The notes beneath the pieces are model-generated. The model saw nothing but the letters and a program-made list of their open reading frames with translations, did no database searches and was not told the origin of the DNA. 64,000 nucleotides of DNA, from positions 248,001-312,000 of the forward strand of contig NZ_CP099734.1 of the NCBI RefSeq assembly GCF_025398175.1, given 5' to 3'. This stretch comes from Photobacterium sp. TY1-4. GTDB lineage: Bacteria; Pseudomonadota; Gammaproteobacteria; Enterobacterales; Vibrionaceae. The translations under genes and the position numbers were made by a program. Below, in pieces: positions 51,993-64,000 of this stretch (position 1 is its first letter; each line of letters opens with the position of its first letter).

Positions 51993-52379
51993 ATGCGCCA
52001 TCGTAAGAGTGGTCGTCAACTCAACCGCAACAGCAGCCATCGCAAAGCGATGTTCAGCAACATGGCTGGCTCTCTGGTACGTCACGAGCTTATCAAGACT
52101 ACCCTGCCTAAGGCAAAAGAGCTGCGTCGCGTAATTGAGCCATTGATTACCCTAGCTAAGACTGACAGTGTTGCTAACCGTCGTCTGGCATTCGCACGTA
52201 CTCGTGATAACGAAGTTGTTGCGAAACTATTTAACGAATTAGGTCCACGTTTCGCTCAGCGTCCAGGCGGTTACACTCGCATTATGAAATGCGGTTTCCG
52301 TGCTGGCGATAAAGCCCCTATGGCTTACATCGAGCTAGTAGACCGTCCTGAAGCTCAGGAAGAAGCTGCTGCTGAATAA
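51993..52379 (+). CDS. rplQ: Ribosomal protein L17
   Basis: 128 residues ([20 protein letters not shown]). Last gene of the alpha operon, with an acidic alanine-rich tail, followed by a strong terminator. Confidence 0.99.
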   Translation: MRHRKSGRQLNRNSSHRKAMFSNMAGSLVRHELIKTTLPKAKELRRVIEPLITLAKTDSVANRRLAFARTRDNEVVAKLFNELGPRFAQRPGGYTRIMKCGFRAGDKAPMAYIELVDRPEAQEEAAAE

Positions 52380-52403
52380 GCAAATGCGCGTTAAATGAAA
52401 GAG

Positions 52404-52429
52404 GCCGAGTCATTGACTCGGCTTTTTTT
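52404..52429 (+). terminator. Rho-independent terminator of the alpha operon
   Basis: GCCGAGTC (52404-52411) pairs with GACTCGGC (52415-52422), loop ATT, then seven T (52423-52429). Confidence 0.94.
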
Positions 52430-52715
52430 ATACCTGCGGTTTGGGTTTCGCCGTTGTGATACAAATGAATCCTTCGTTTTGCCCTTTACTGAGTTTGCAA
52501 AGTTTTTCCTCTTTCTTTTCTCTTCTCTTTCTCTGCTTATTAATTTCGGTTTGATTACCGGGATGCACTTACCATTCACACCGTGTTGTACTGCTGTTGC
52601 TTGCTCTTCGATATGATAAAAATCGGAAATGAGGAGAGGGGAGTATCAAAAGACAGCGTTTTTGTGTGCTTGTGGTTGGTTTTTCATCGTTCGTGTTTTT
52701 TTTTGAAATTTAGGG
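52430..52715. other. Non-coding region before the rRNA promoters
   Basis: No gene seen. It contains a 32-base pyrimidine-only tract (52503-52534) and AT-rich sequence with T-runs at 52695-52704 just upstream of rrn P1, which could serve as an UP element or FIS region. Confidence 0.6.
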
Positions 52716-52743
52716 TTGCCAAGTGGATTTGGTTCTCTATAAT
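52716..52743 (+). promoter_or_regulatory. rRNA operon promoter P1
   Basis: TTGCCA (52716-52721), 16-base spacer, TATAAT (52738-52743) and a GC-rich discriminator GCCGCCTC. An A/T-rich UP-like segment precedes it. Confidence 0.85.
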
Positions 52744-52827
52744 GCCGCCTCACTGACAGGGACGAAGCAAGCAAACAGCGAGCTGGATTCCACAGTAAGG
52801 TACCAAGAATTAATTTTGAAAAAGTGT

Positions 52828-52855
52828 TTGACACTGAAAATTGATTCGATAGAAT
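52828..52855 (+). promoter_or_regulatory. rRNA operon promoter P2
   Basis: Consensus TTGACA (52828-52833), 16-base spacer, TAGAAT (52850-52855), discriminator GGCTGCC; 112 bases after P1, as in enterobacterial rrn operons. Confidence 0.85.
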
Positions 52856-52909
52856 GGCTGCCCTGTTCAACGGTAAACCTCAAGCACGAAGTTAACTAGT
52901 TGAATAATT

Positions 52910-52923
52910 TGTTCTTTAACAAT
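52910..52923 (+). promoter_or_regulatory. Leader boxA antitermination site
   Basis: TGTTCTTTAACAAT resembles the rrn boxA TGCTCTTTAACAA bound by NusB-S10; it lies between P2 and 16S rRNA. Confidence 0.8.
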
Positions 52924-53106
52924 TTGACCATGCAATCTGTGTGGGCACTCGTGAAATGATAGTCAAAAGATTTATCAGTGAACTGAGTGACCAAATTGAT
53001 ACTTCGGTATCAGCACAGTCAATTTATTTTTGCTTCTGCTTTTTTAAAAAGCGGCGGCAAGAAATCAGTAATCACTGAGCCGTTTCTTCGGAAACACCAA
53101 AACTTT

Positions 53107-54671
<1,565 letters not shown>

Positions 54672-54744
54672 ACGATATGACACATTGTTTGATGCAGTGT
54701 CCACACAGATTGCCTGGTTAAAATGTGAAGAGCGAAACGATGCT

Positions 54745-54821
<77 letters not shown>

Positions 54822-54861
54822 CTTCCTGCCCAAGGGAAGTTGGTGAGGCATCGGAAACGTC

Positions 54862-54937
54862 GGGGCTATAGCTCAGCTGGGAGAGCGCCTGCCTTGCACG
54901 CAGGAGGTCAGCAGTTCGATCCTGCTTAGCTCCACCA
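54862..54937 (+). tRNA. alaT: tRNA-Ala (TGC anticodon)
   Basis: 76 nt with encoded CCA. Acceptor stem GGGGCTA/TAGCTCC; anticodon TGC in CTTGCACG. Second spacer tRNA. Confidence 0.97.
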
Positions 54938-55005
54938 CTCTTTAAGGGTTTTCCCTGAGAATCTTTAAACAGTGGTTTGTTTCTCTTTGGAGAAAACGAA
55001 ACACA

Positions 55006-55018
55006 TGCTCTTTAACAA
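55006..55018 (+). promoter_or_regulatory. Spacer boxA before 23S rRNA
   Basis: TGCTCTTTAACAA, a perfect rrn boxA. Confidence 0.85.
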
Positions 55019-55206
55019 TCTGGAAAGCTGACTAGTAATTCGATTTTTAGGAATCGAAATTATTGTTTCACCGCAAGGTGAAACGAGTTCTCAAGCAATA
55101 CACATTCAAGTGTCTTGTGTAAGAAGAGTCCGGCAAAACAAACGAATCCATCAAGCAATTGATGGAAACCTTGGTTGTTTACGATACAGACCCTTTGGGG
55201 TTGTAT

Positions 55207-58095
<2,889 letters not shown>

Positions 58096-58207
58096 ACAAC
58101 ACCCAAGGGGTTTTACGGACTCCATGAGCACTTGAATGATGTGCTGAGACTTAGTCAGATTTTCCGAGATTGTGATTGACTGCCCGAGGGCGGTGAATCA
58201 AAGAATT

Positions 58208-58327
58208 TGCTTGGCGACCATAGCGTTGCGGACCCACCTGATCCCATGCCGAACTCAGCAGTGAAACGCAGCAGCGCCGATGGTAGTGTGGGGTCTCCCC
58301 ATGTGAGAGTAGGACATCGCCAGGCTT
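58208..58327 (+). rRNA. rrf: 5S ribosomal RNA, first copy
   Basis: 120 nt, TGCTTGGCGACC to CGCCAGGCTT. Helix I closes as TGCTTGGCGA with TCGCCAGGC. It differs from the second copy mainly in helices I-III. Confidence 0.95.
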
Positions 58328-58415
58328 GATTAACGTGTTCATTTTTTGAAAAGATGAACATCAAAGCAAATAAAGCGGTAACTTGTAAGACTTTATTTGT
58401 CACGCAGAATTGCGT

Positions 58416-58491
58416 GCTGGTATAGCTCAGTCGGTAGAGCGCACCCTTGGTAAGGGTGAGGCCCCCAGTTCAAATCTGGGTACTAGCACCA
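58416..58491 (+). tRNA. thrV: tRNA-Thr (GGT anticodon)
   Basis: 76 nt with encoded CCA. Acceptor GCTGGTA/TACTAGC; anticodon GGT in CTTGGTAA. It lies between two 5S genes, as thrV does in E. coli rrnD. A CACGCA/TGCGTG hairpin just precedes it. Confidence 0.96.
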
Positions 58492-58497
58492 CTATTT

Positions 58498-58617
58498 TGT
58501 TCAGCGACAACAGCACAATGGTCCCACCTGATCCCATGCCGAACTCAGAAGTGAAACGTTGTAGCGCCGATGGTAGTGTGGGGTCTCCCCATGTGAGAGT
58601 AGGACATTGCTGAACAC
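58498..58617 (+). rRNA. rrf: 5S ribosomal RNA, second copy
   Basis: 120 nt, TGTTCAGCGACA to TTGCTGAACA. The central part (CCCACCTGATCCCATGCC and TGTGGGGTCTCCCC) equals the first copy, but helices I, II and III carry different, mostly paired, substitutions. Confidence 0.93.
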
Positions 58618-58624
58618 CCATTTT

Positions 58625-58652
58625 AAAACCCAGCCGAAAGGCTGGGTTTTTT
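58625..58652 (+). terminator. Terminator of the rRNA operon
   Basis: AAAACCCAGCC (58625-58635), loop GAAA, GGCTGGGTTTTTT (58640-58652). Confidence 0.93.
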
Positions 58653-58761
58653 CGTTTCTGCTCAGTCACTTTCATGAAAATTTCTCAATATTGCAGCTCG
58701 TTGCCCAATTCTTTTTAAGTGCTTTTCCTTGCACCTTGCCAGAAAGTTATATAGTTTATTT

Positions 58762-58785
58762 AGAAATCTGGACGTCTAAACATCC
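58762..58785. promoter_or_regulatory. MetJ operator (three met boxes) before metA
   Basis: Three tandem 8-mers compared with AGACGTCT: AGAAATCT (58762, 6/8), GGACGTCT (58770, 7/8), AAACATCC (58778, 5/8). They follow a TATAGT -10-like box at 58750, so MetJ with SAM would block the promoter. Confidence 0.8.
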
Positions 58786-58865
58786 TGGTGGCGCATTGAA
58801 TCGATCCGCGCTCGCATCCAAAGGCCGCCAGGTTGTTCGGAAACATGTTGAAGGAGCAAACCAAG

Positions 58866-59807
58866 ATGCCGATAAAAATTCCTGACCAACTCCCTGCAAC
58901 GGATATTTTGCGTGGCGAGAACATTTTCGTGATGTCTGAAGCGCGTGCAGCGAGCCAGGAGATCCGCCCCCTCAAGGTTTTGCTGTTGAATTTGATGCCC
59001 AGGAAGATTGAGACGGAAACTCAGTTCTTGCGGTTATTATCGAATAGCCCGCTTCAGGTGGATGTCGAGCTGCTTCGGATTGATAACCGGCCCACCAAGA
59101 ATACGCCGACGGAGCATTTAGATACCTTCTACCGCCAGTTTGATATGGTGAAGGGGCGTAATTTTGATGGTTTGATTGTGACTGGCGCCCCTCTGGGGTT
59201 GGTACAGTTTGAGGATGTGCTGTATTGGGAAGAGATCCAGACCATCATGAGCTGGGCGAAAGCACATGTAACCTCGACTCTGTTCGTCTGCTGGGCGGCA
59301 CAGGCGGGGCTCAAGCTGCTGTATGATTTGCCGAAGCGAACCCGGAAGGAGAAGCTTTCCGGGGTGTATTATCATCGCATCCATGATTGCCATCATCCTA
59401 TATTGCGCGGCTTTGATGATACCTTTCTTGCGCCACACTCACGCTACGCGGATTTCTCCCCGGATTATCTGGCCCAACATACGGATCTCGATATCCTGGC
59501 GACGTCTGAACAAGCCGGGGTTTACCTAGCGGCGACGAAAGATAAGCGGAATGTCTTTGTGACCGGTCATCCTGAATATGATGTGCATACCCTGCATAAT
59601 GAGTATGTGCGTGATTTGAGTGAAGGGATGGAGCCGAATATTCCTGTGAATTACTACCCGGAGGGAAATCCGGACAATCCGCCGGTGGCCAGTTGGCGCA
59701 GTCATGGCCACTTGTTGTTCTCGAACTGGCTGAACTACTGTGTGTATCAGCAGACGCCATATGATCTGGAGCATTTCTCGGAGGATAATTTTACCCGGGA
59801 TGACTAA
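58866..59807 (+). CDS. metA: Homoserine O-succinyltransferase
   Basis: 313 residues. First committed step of methionine synthesis, homoserine acylation. The catalytic Cys is in [10 protein letters not shown], with His and Glu in [18 protein letters not shown] is the usual N-terminus. AAGGAG at 58851-58856 decides the start at 58866 over upstream ATG codons. Acyl donor (succinyl or acetyl) cannot be settled by eye. Not linked to metH except by the shared MetJ-type control. Confidence 0.95.
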   Translation: MPIKIPDQLPATDILRGENIFVMSEARAASQEIRPLKVLLLNLMPRKIETETQFLRLLSNSPLQVDVELLRIDNRPTKNTPTEHLDTFYRQFDMVKGRNFDGLIVTGAPLGLVQFEDVLYWEEIQTIMSWAKAHVTSTLFVCWAAQAGLKLLYDLPKRTRKEKLSGVYYHRIHDCHHPILRGFDDTFLAPHSRYADFSPDYLAQHTDLDILATSEQAGVYLAATKDKRNVFVTGHPEYDVHTLHNEYVRDLSEGMEPNIPVNYYPEGNPDNPPVASWRSHGHLLFSNWLNYCVYQQTPYDLEHFSEDNFTRDD

Positions 59808-59872
59808 CCATTCCTTGGCTGGCTGGTATGTTGCTGTTGAGGCCCCTTCGCTGTTACATCCCGTGAAGACTA

Positions 59873-59896
59873 AAAGACCTGCCGAGGCAGGTCTTT
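59873..59896. terminator. Bidirectional terminator between metA and the antiporter gene
   Basis: AAAGACCTGC paired with GCAGGTCTTT, loop CGAG, A and T runs on both sides, between convergent genes. Confidence 0.85.
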
Positions 59897-59903
59897 GTCA
59901 TTA

Positions 59904-61187
59904 TTACTTGGCGTTGTCGGCTTCCCAGAGTTTGGCTTTCTGAATCATCGGGGTAATGGTTGAGCCTTGGATCAGAATGGAGAACACCACGACGGCATAG
60001 GTCATCACCAGAATCATCTCGCGCACATCAATGTTCTTTTCCGGGATCACGATGATACCGGCTGGAATGGCCATGGCCATCGCTAACGCCAGACCGCCAC
60101 GCAGGCCGCCCCAAGTCAGGATCTTCACTGAATGCGGGTTATAGCTACGGTAACGCTGGAACCCGAAGTAGGACAACTGGATGCTGAGGAAGCGGCTGAG
60201 CAGCACCAGCGGTACGGCGATGACCATCAGGATCCAGTCTTCCTCATGGAAGCTGAACTGCAGCATACTCAGACCGATCAGCAGGAACAGTACCCCGTTG
60301 AGGAACTCATCGACCAGTTCCCAGAAATGGTCCAGGTGATCCTCACTTTCTTTTGAGAACCCGATATAGCGCGTCCAGTTCCCAATCATGATCCCGGAGA
60401 CCACCATCGCCAGCGGACCGGAGACATGGATCAGATCGGCGAAAGCATATCCGGCAGTCGGTACCCCGATAGTCAGCAGCAGTTCCATGGAGTGATCATC
60501 TGTGGCACTGATCAGGTAATGGAACAGCAGGCCAAGCAGGAATCCGTAGGCAATCCCACCGATTGCTTCCTGAATAAACAGCTGGCCGACGCCGAGCACG
60601 GTCGGTGCTTCGTTACCGAAGGCAATGGTGAATAAGGTGACAAAAATGACCAGGCCGAAGCCATCGTTGAACAAGGACTCGCCTTCAATCTGGGTGGAAA
60701 TCCGGCGTGGGGCATTGAGTTTCTTGACGATGGCCAGGACGGCGATGGGGTCGGTCGGGGAGATCAGGGAGCCGAAAATCAGGCAGTAAATGAGGTCAAA
60801 GTTGATACCGATGAGCTGACAGATGCCCCAGAGAGCAAAGCCGATAAAGAAGGTGGAGAACAGCGTGGCGGCCAATGCCAGAACGGTGATTTCCCACTTC
60901 TGATCTTCCAGGTTGGGGAGCTTGATCCCGAGCCCGCCGGCGAACAGCAGAAAGCCTAAAATCCCTTTGAGCAAAAATGATTCGAAGTTGATTTCACCCA
61001 GCTGGCTGGCTGCGATTTCTTCTAAATGAAACCATCCGTTTTGACCGGCGATCACGATGCCTAAGGATAAGAGCAGTGCGCCGGCCGTGATCGCAATCGT
61101 TGTTTGCATTTTCCCTATTTTGCTGTTGATAAACGCAATAATCATTGCTGCGGCAGCAAGAAAGCAAAGGGTGCTATAAACGGACAT
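59904..61187 (-). CDS. CPA1-family cation:proton antiporter
   Basis: 427 residues, about 12 transmembrane helices. Exchanges Na+ (or K+) for H+ across the inner membrane. Family motifs: SLISPTDPIAVLAIV (acid pair region), GESLFNDGFGLVIFV (ion-binding Asp) and TWGGLRGGLALAMAM (conserved arginine). The start MSVYSTLCFLAAAAM at 61187 with CGAGG upstream replaces a longer frame. It is divergent from metH. NhaP-like, but ion preference is not evident. Confidence 0.88.
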   Translation of the reverse strand: MSVYSTLCFLAAAAMIIAFINSKIGKMQTTIAITAGALLLSLGIVIAGQNGWFHLEEIAASQLGEINFESFLLKGILGFLLFAGGLGIKLPNLEDQKWEITVLALAATLFSTFFIGFALWGICQLIGINFDLIYCLIFGSLISPTDPIAVLAIVKKLNAPRRISTQIEGESLFNDGFGLVIFVTLFTIAFGNEAPTVLGVGQLFIQEAIGGIAYGFLLGLLFHYLISATDDHSMELLLTIGVPTAGYAFADLIHVSGPLAMVVSGIMIGNWTRYIGFSKESEDHLDHFWELVDEFLNGVLFLLIGLSMLQFSFHEEDWILMVIAVPLVLLSRFLSIQLSYFGFQRYRSYNPHSVKILTWGGLRGGLALAMAMAIPAGIIVIPEKNIDVREMILVMTYAVVVFSILIQGSTITPMIQKAKLWEADNAK

Positions 61188-61313
61188 CCATGAACCTCGA
61201 TATAAGCTGAAAAGTAAAGAGACAAATTGTGTCAAAATATAAAGCCATCATGCATTGATAGCTACTGAAAACTTTTCAATATTGAGCCTGAGCCCGGAAA
61301 CAATAATTCATTT

Positions 61314-61329
61314 GGACGTCTAGATTTCC
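61314..61329. promoter_or_regulatory. MetJ operator before metH
   Basis: GGACGTCT (61314, 7/8) followed directly by AGATTTCC (61322, 5/8) against AGACGTCT. The first box equals the central box at metA. It lies 56 bases before the metH start. Confidence 0.65.
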
Positions 61330-61385
61330 ATCTAACCTGTGGTAGGATGTTATTCAGCTGTAAAAATGGATAAGGAAGTAGTGCG

Positions 61386-64000
61386 GTGGGAAAGGGCAAG
61401 GAAATATTACAAGCGCGGTTGGCGCAGCAAATCCTGATCATTGACGGCGGGATGGGCACCATGATCCAGGGTTATAAGCTGGACGAAGCAGATTATCGTG
61501 GGGAGCGGTTTGCTGACTGGCCTTCTGACCTGAAGGGCAATAATGACTTATTGGTGCTGACCCAGCCCCAGTTGATCCGCGATATTCACAATGCTTACCT
61601 GGAAGCGGGTGCCGATATCCTGGAAACCAACACGTTTAACGCCACGACGATTGCGATGGCCGATTATGACATGGAATCGCTCAGCGCCGAGATCAACCGT
61701 GAAGCCGCCCGACTGGCGCGTCAGGTGGCTGATGAGTGGACGGCCAAAACGCCGGACAAGCCGCGCTTTGTTGCCGGGGTGCTCGGTCCGACTAACCGTA
61801 CCTGCTCAATTTCACCGGACGTGAATGATCCGGGCTACCGGAATGTCTCCTTTGATCAACTGGTCGAAGCCTATGCCGAGTCGACCCATGCCCTGATCGA
61901 AGGCGGTGCCGATATTATCCTGATTGAAACTATTTTCGATACCCTCAATGCCAAGGCGTGTGCCTTTGCGGTCGATCAGGTGTTTGATGAGCTGGAGATG
62001 GCTCTGCCGGTGATGATCTCCGGGACTATCACCGATGCCTCCGGACGAACCCTTTCCGGTCAGACGACCGAAGCTTTCTACAACTCCCTGCGCCATGTCC
62101 GGCCAATTTCGTTCGGCCTCAACTGTGCCCTGGGTCCGGATGAGTTGCGCCAGTATGTGGAAGAGCTGTCGCGGATTTCTGAATGCGCGGTCTCGGCTCA
62201 CCCCAATGCGGGCTTGCCGAATGCTTTTGGTGAGTATGACTTATCGCCGGAGGAGATGGCCGAGCATATTGCGGAGTGGGCGGAGTCCGGTTTTCTGAAC
62301 CTGGTCGGTGGTTGTTGCGGCACCACACCGGAGCATATTCGCCAGATGGCCGCCGTGACGGCAACCGTAACACCGCGTCCGCTGCCGGAGCTACCGGTGG
62401 CCTGCCGGTTGTCCGGACTGGAGCCGCTGGCCATTGAGAAAGACACGCTGTTTGTCAATGTCGGGGAGCGGACCAATGTCACCGGCTCGGCACGCTTCAA
62501 GCGACTGATTAAAGAAGAGCAATACGATGAAGCGCTGGAAGTGGCCCGGCAGCAGGTGGAAAACGGCGCCCAGATCATCGATATCAATATGGATGAAGGG
62601 ATGCTCGATGCCGAAGCCTGTATGGTGCGTTTCCTTAACCTCTGTGCCTCCGAGCCGGAAATTTCCAAAGTACCGATCATGGTTGACTCCTCCAAGTGGG
62701 AAGTCATCGAGGCCGGCCTGAAGTGTATCCAGGGCAAGGGGATCGTCAACTCGATCTCGCTTAAGGAAGGCAAAGACAAGTTTATTGAGCAAGCCAAACT
62801 GATCCGCCGTTATGGCGCGGCGGTGATCGTGATGGCCTTTGATGAAGTCGGTCAGGCAGATACCCGCGAGCGCAAGCTGGAGATCTGTACCAATGCGTAC
62901 CGGATCCTGGTCGATGAAGTCGGCTTCCCGCCGGAAGATATCATTTTTGACCCGAACATCTTTGCTGTTGCCACCGGGATTGATGAGCACAACAACTATG
63001 CGGTCGACTTTATCGAAGCGGTGGGTGACATCAAACGGGATCTGCCCCATGCGATGATCTCCGGTGGGGTGTCGAATGTCTCGTTCTCTTTCCGCGGTAA
63101 CAACTACGTCCGTGAAGCGATCCATGCCGTATTCCTTTATCACTGCTTCAAGCGCGGGATGGATATGGGGATCGTTAATGCCGGCCAGCTGGAAGTCTAC
63201 GACAACGTGCCGGAAAAACTGCGTGAAGCGGTAGAAGATGTGGTGCTCAACCGCCGGGATGATGCAACCGAGCGGCTGCTGGACATTGCGGCTGAATATG
63301 CCGGTAAAGGCGTTGGTAAGGAAGAAGATGCCTCGGCGCTGGAGTGGCGGACCTGGCCGGTGGCCAAGCGGCTGGAGCATGCGCTGGTCAAGGGGATCAC
63401 TGAGTTCATTGTGGCAGACACCGAAGAAGCGCGCGCCAATGCCAGCAAGCCGTTGGAAGTGATCGAAGGCCCGTTGATGGACGGCATGAATGTGGTCGGC
63501 GATCTGTTCGGTGAAGGGAAAATGTTCCTGCCCCAGGTGGTGAAATCCGCCCGGGTAATGAAACAGGCGGTGGCCTATCTGGAGCCGTACATCAATGCCG
63601 AGAAACAGAGCGGGCGATCGAACGGCAAGATCCTGCTGGCGACGGTGAAAGGGGATGTGCACGATATCGGTAAAAATATCGTTGGGGTCGTCCTGCAGTG
63701 TAATAACTACGAGATCATCGATCTCGGGGTGATGGTGCCGTGCGAGCAGATCCTTAAGGTCGCCAAGGAAGAGAATGTCGATATTATCGGTCTGTCCGGT
63801 CTGATCACGCCGTCGCTGGATGAAATGGTCCATGTGGCTAAGGAAATGGAGCGTCAGGGCTTTGATCTGCCACTGTTGATTGGTGGTGCGACGACCTCCA
63901 AAGCGCACACGGCGGTGAAAATTGAGCAGAACTACCATCAACCGGTGGTCTATGTGAACAATGCTTCGCGGGCGGTGGGCGTGTGTACTTCGCTGCTGTC
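61386..64000 (+). CDS. metH: Cobalamin-dependent methionine synthase (5' part)
   Basis: The gene is cut by the window edge after 871 codons (about 1226 expected). GTG start at 61386 with AAGGAAG eight bases before. It transfers methyl from 5-methyl-THF to homocysteine via cobalamin. Homocysteine domain with zinc cysteines in FGLNCALGP and [11 protein letters not shown]; folate domain ([12 protein letters not shown]); cap domain (about 650-740); cobalamin domain with D757-x-H759-x-x-G, the same numbering as E. coli, and [12 protein letters not shown]. The reactivation domain lies beyond the edge. Confidence 0.97.
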   Translation, partial: MGKGKEILQARLAQQILIIDGGMGTMIQGYKLDEADYRGERFADWPSDLKGNNDLLVLTQPQLIRDIHNAYLEAGADILETNTFNATTIAMADYDMESLSAEINREAARLARQVADEWTAKTPDKPRFVAGVLGPTNRTCSISPDVNDPGYRNVSFDQLVEAYAESTHALIEGGADIILIETIFDTLNAKACAFAVDQVFDELEMALPVMISGTITDASGRTLSGQTTEAFYNSLRHVRPISFGLNCALGPDELRQYVEELSRISECAVSAHPNAGLPNAFGEYDLSPEEMAEHIAEWAESGFLNLVGGCCGTTPEHIRQMAAVTATVTPRPLPELPVACRLSGLEPLAIEKDTLFVNVGERTNVTGSARFKRLIKEEQYDEALEVARQQVENGAQIIDINMDEGMLDAEACMVRFLNLCASEPEISKVPIMVDSSKWEVIEAGLKCIQGKGIVNSISLKEGKDKFIEQAKLIRRYGAAVIVMAFDEVGQADTRERKLEICTNAYRILVDEVGFPPEDIIFDPNIFAVATGIDEHNNYAVDFIEAVGDIKRDLPHAMISGGVSNVSFSFRGNNYVREAIHAVFLYHCFKRGMDMGIVNAGQLEVYDNVPEKLREAVEDVVLNRRDDATERLLDIAAEYAGKGVGKEEDASALEWRTWPVAKRLEHALVKGITEFIVADTEEARANASKPLEVIEGPLMDGMNVVGDLFGEGKMFLPQVVKSARVMKQAVAYLEPYINAEKQSGRSNGKILLATVKGDVHDIGKNIVGVVLQCNNYEIIDLGVMVPCEQILKVAKEENVDIIGLSGLITPSLDEMVHVAKEMERQGFDLPLLIGGATTSKAHTAVKIEQNYHQPVVYVNNASRAVGVCTSLL

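Noticed and set aside
52395..52616. 73-residue ORF after rplQ
   Set aside because: It spans the alpha operon terminator and a polypyrimidine tract; composition-driven.
62391..63941. 516-residue ORF antisense to metH
   Set aside because: Same cause: the sense strand is unmistakable MetH up to the window edge, and the antisense product resembles no family I know.

Overview
This is a 64 kb chromosomal segment from a gammaproteobacterium of the family Vibrionaceae, most likely a higher-GC member of Photobacterium. The grounds are near-identity of CRP, PrkB, AroK and the ribosomal proteins to enterobacterial and vibrio orthologues, Vibrionaceae-type gene order (pabA-astC-astA-astD-DUF1338-crp), and Photobacterium-like variable regions in the 16S rRNA. 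The genus is an inference from memory of 16S signatures. Gene order is largely colinear with the E. coli 74-75 min region (hofMNOPQ to trpS, crp to tufA, then the ribosomal operons), with Vibrionaceae insertions.

Layout. (1) 1-3816: end of pilM, then pilNOPQ, the inner-membrane platform and secretin of a type IV pilus. (2) 4008-11183: aroK-aroB-damX-dam, a small membrane protein on the opposite strand, then rpe-gph-trpS (the dam superoperon). (3) 11350-17023: pabA, then an arginine catabolism cluster astC/argD-astA-astD followed by a DUF1338 protein. (4) 17216-23877: mostly minus strand: a small unknown ORF, crp, prkB, yheU, yheT, a TIGR02444 protein and the ABC-F ATPase YheS, with yhfA divergent from crp. 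(5) 24109-29740: kefG-kefB, yheV, slyD, slyX, a WD40-repeat lipoprotein and the FKBP isomerase fkpA. (6) 29800-31231: a complete IS4-family insertion sequence that landed in the fkpA terminator and left a 10-bp target duplication. (7) 31414-38246: yheO, tusDCB, the str operon (rpsL-rpsG-fusA-tuf) and bfd. (8) 38381-52429: a heptanucleotide repeat array, then the complete S10, spc and alpha ribosomal protein operons with rpoA and secY. (9) 52716-58652: an rRNA operon, 16S-tRNA-Ile-tRNA-Ala-23S-5S-tRNA-Thr-5S. (10) 58762-64000: metA, a CPA1-type cation/proton antiporter on the minus strand, and the first 871 codons of metH, with MetJ-type operators before both met genes.

How it works together. 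Most of the window is core machinery: translation (ribosome, EF-G, EF-Tu, rRNA, TusBCD tRNA thiolation), secretion (SecY), DNA methylation, global regulation by CRP, and amino-acid metabolism. Several autogenous control sites are recognisable: the S10 leader, the S8 target at rplE, the alpha-operon pseudoknot before rpsM, and a CRP site next to crp. I did not find a convincing new multi-gene system. The points most worth a second look are the elongated V2 helix in the 16S rRNA, the 7-bp repeat array just upstream of the S10 promoter, the IS that split the fkpA terminator, the DUF1338 gene inside an incomplete ast cluster, and the two diverged 5S genes of the rRNA operon.
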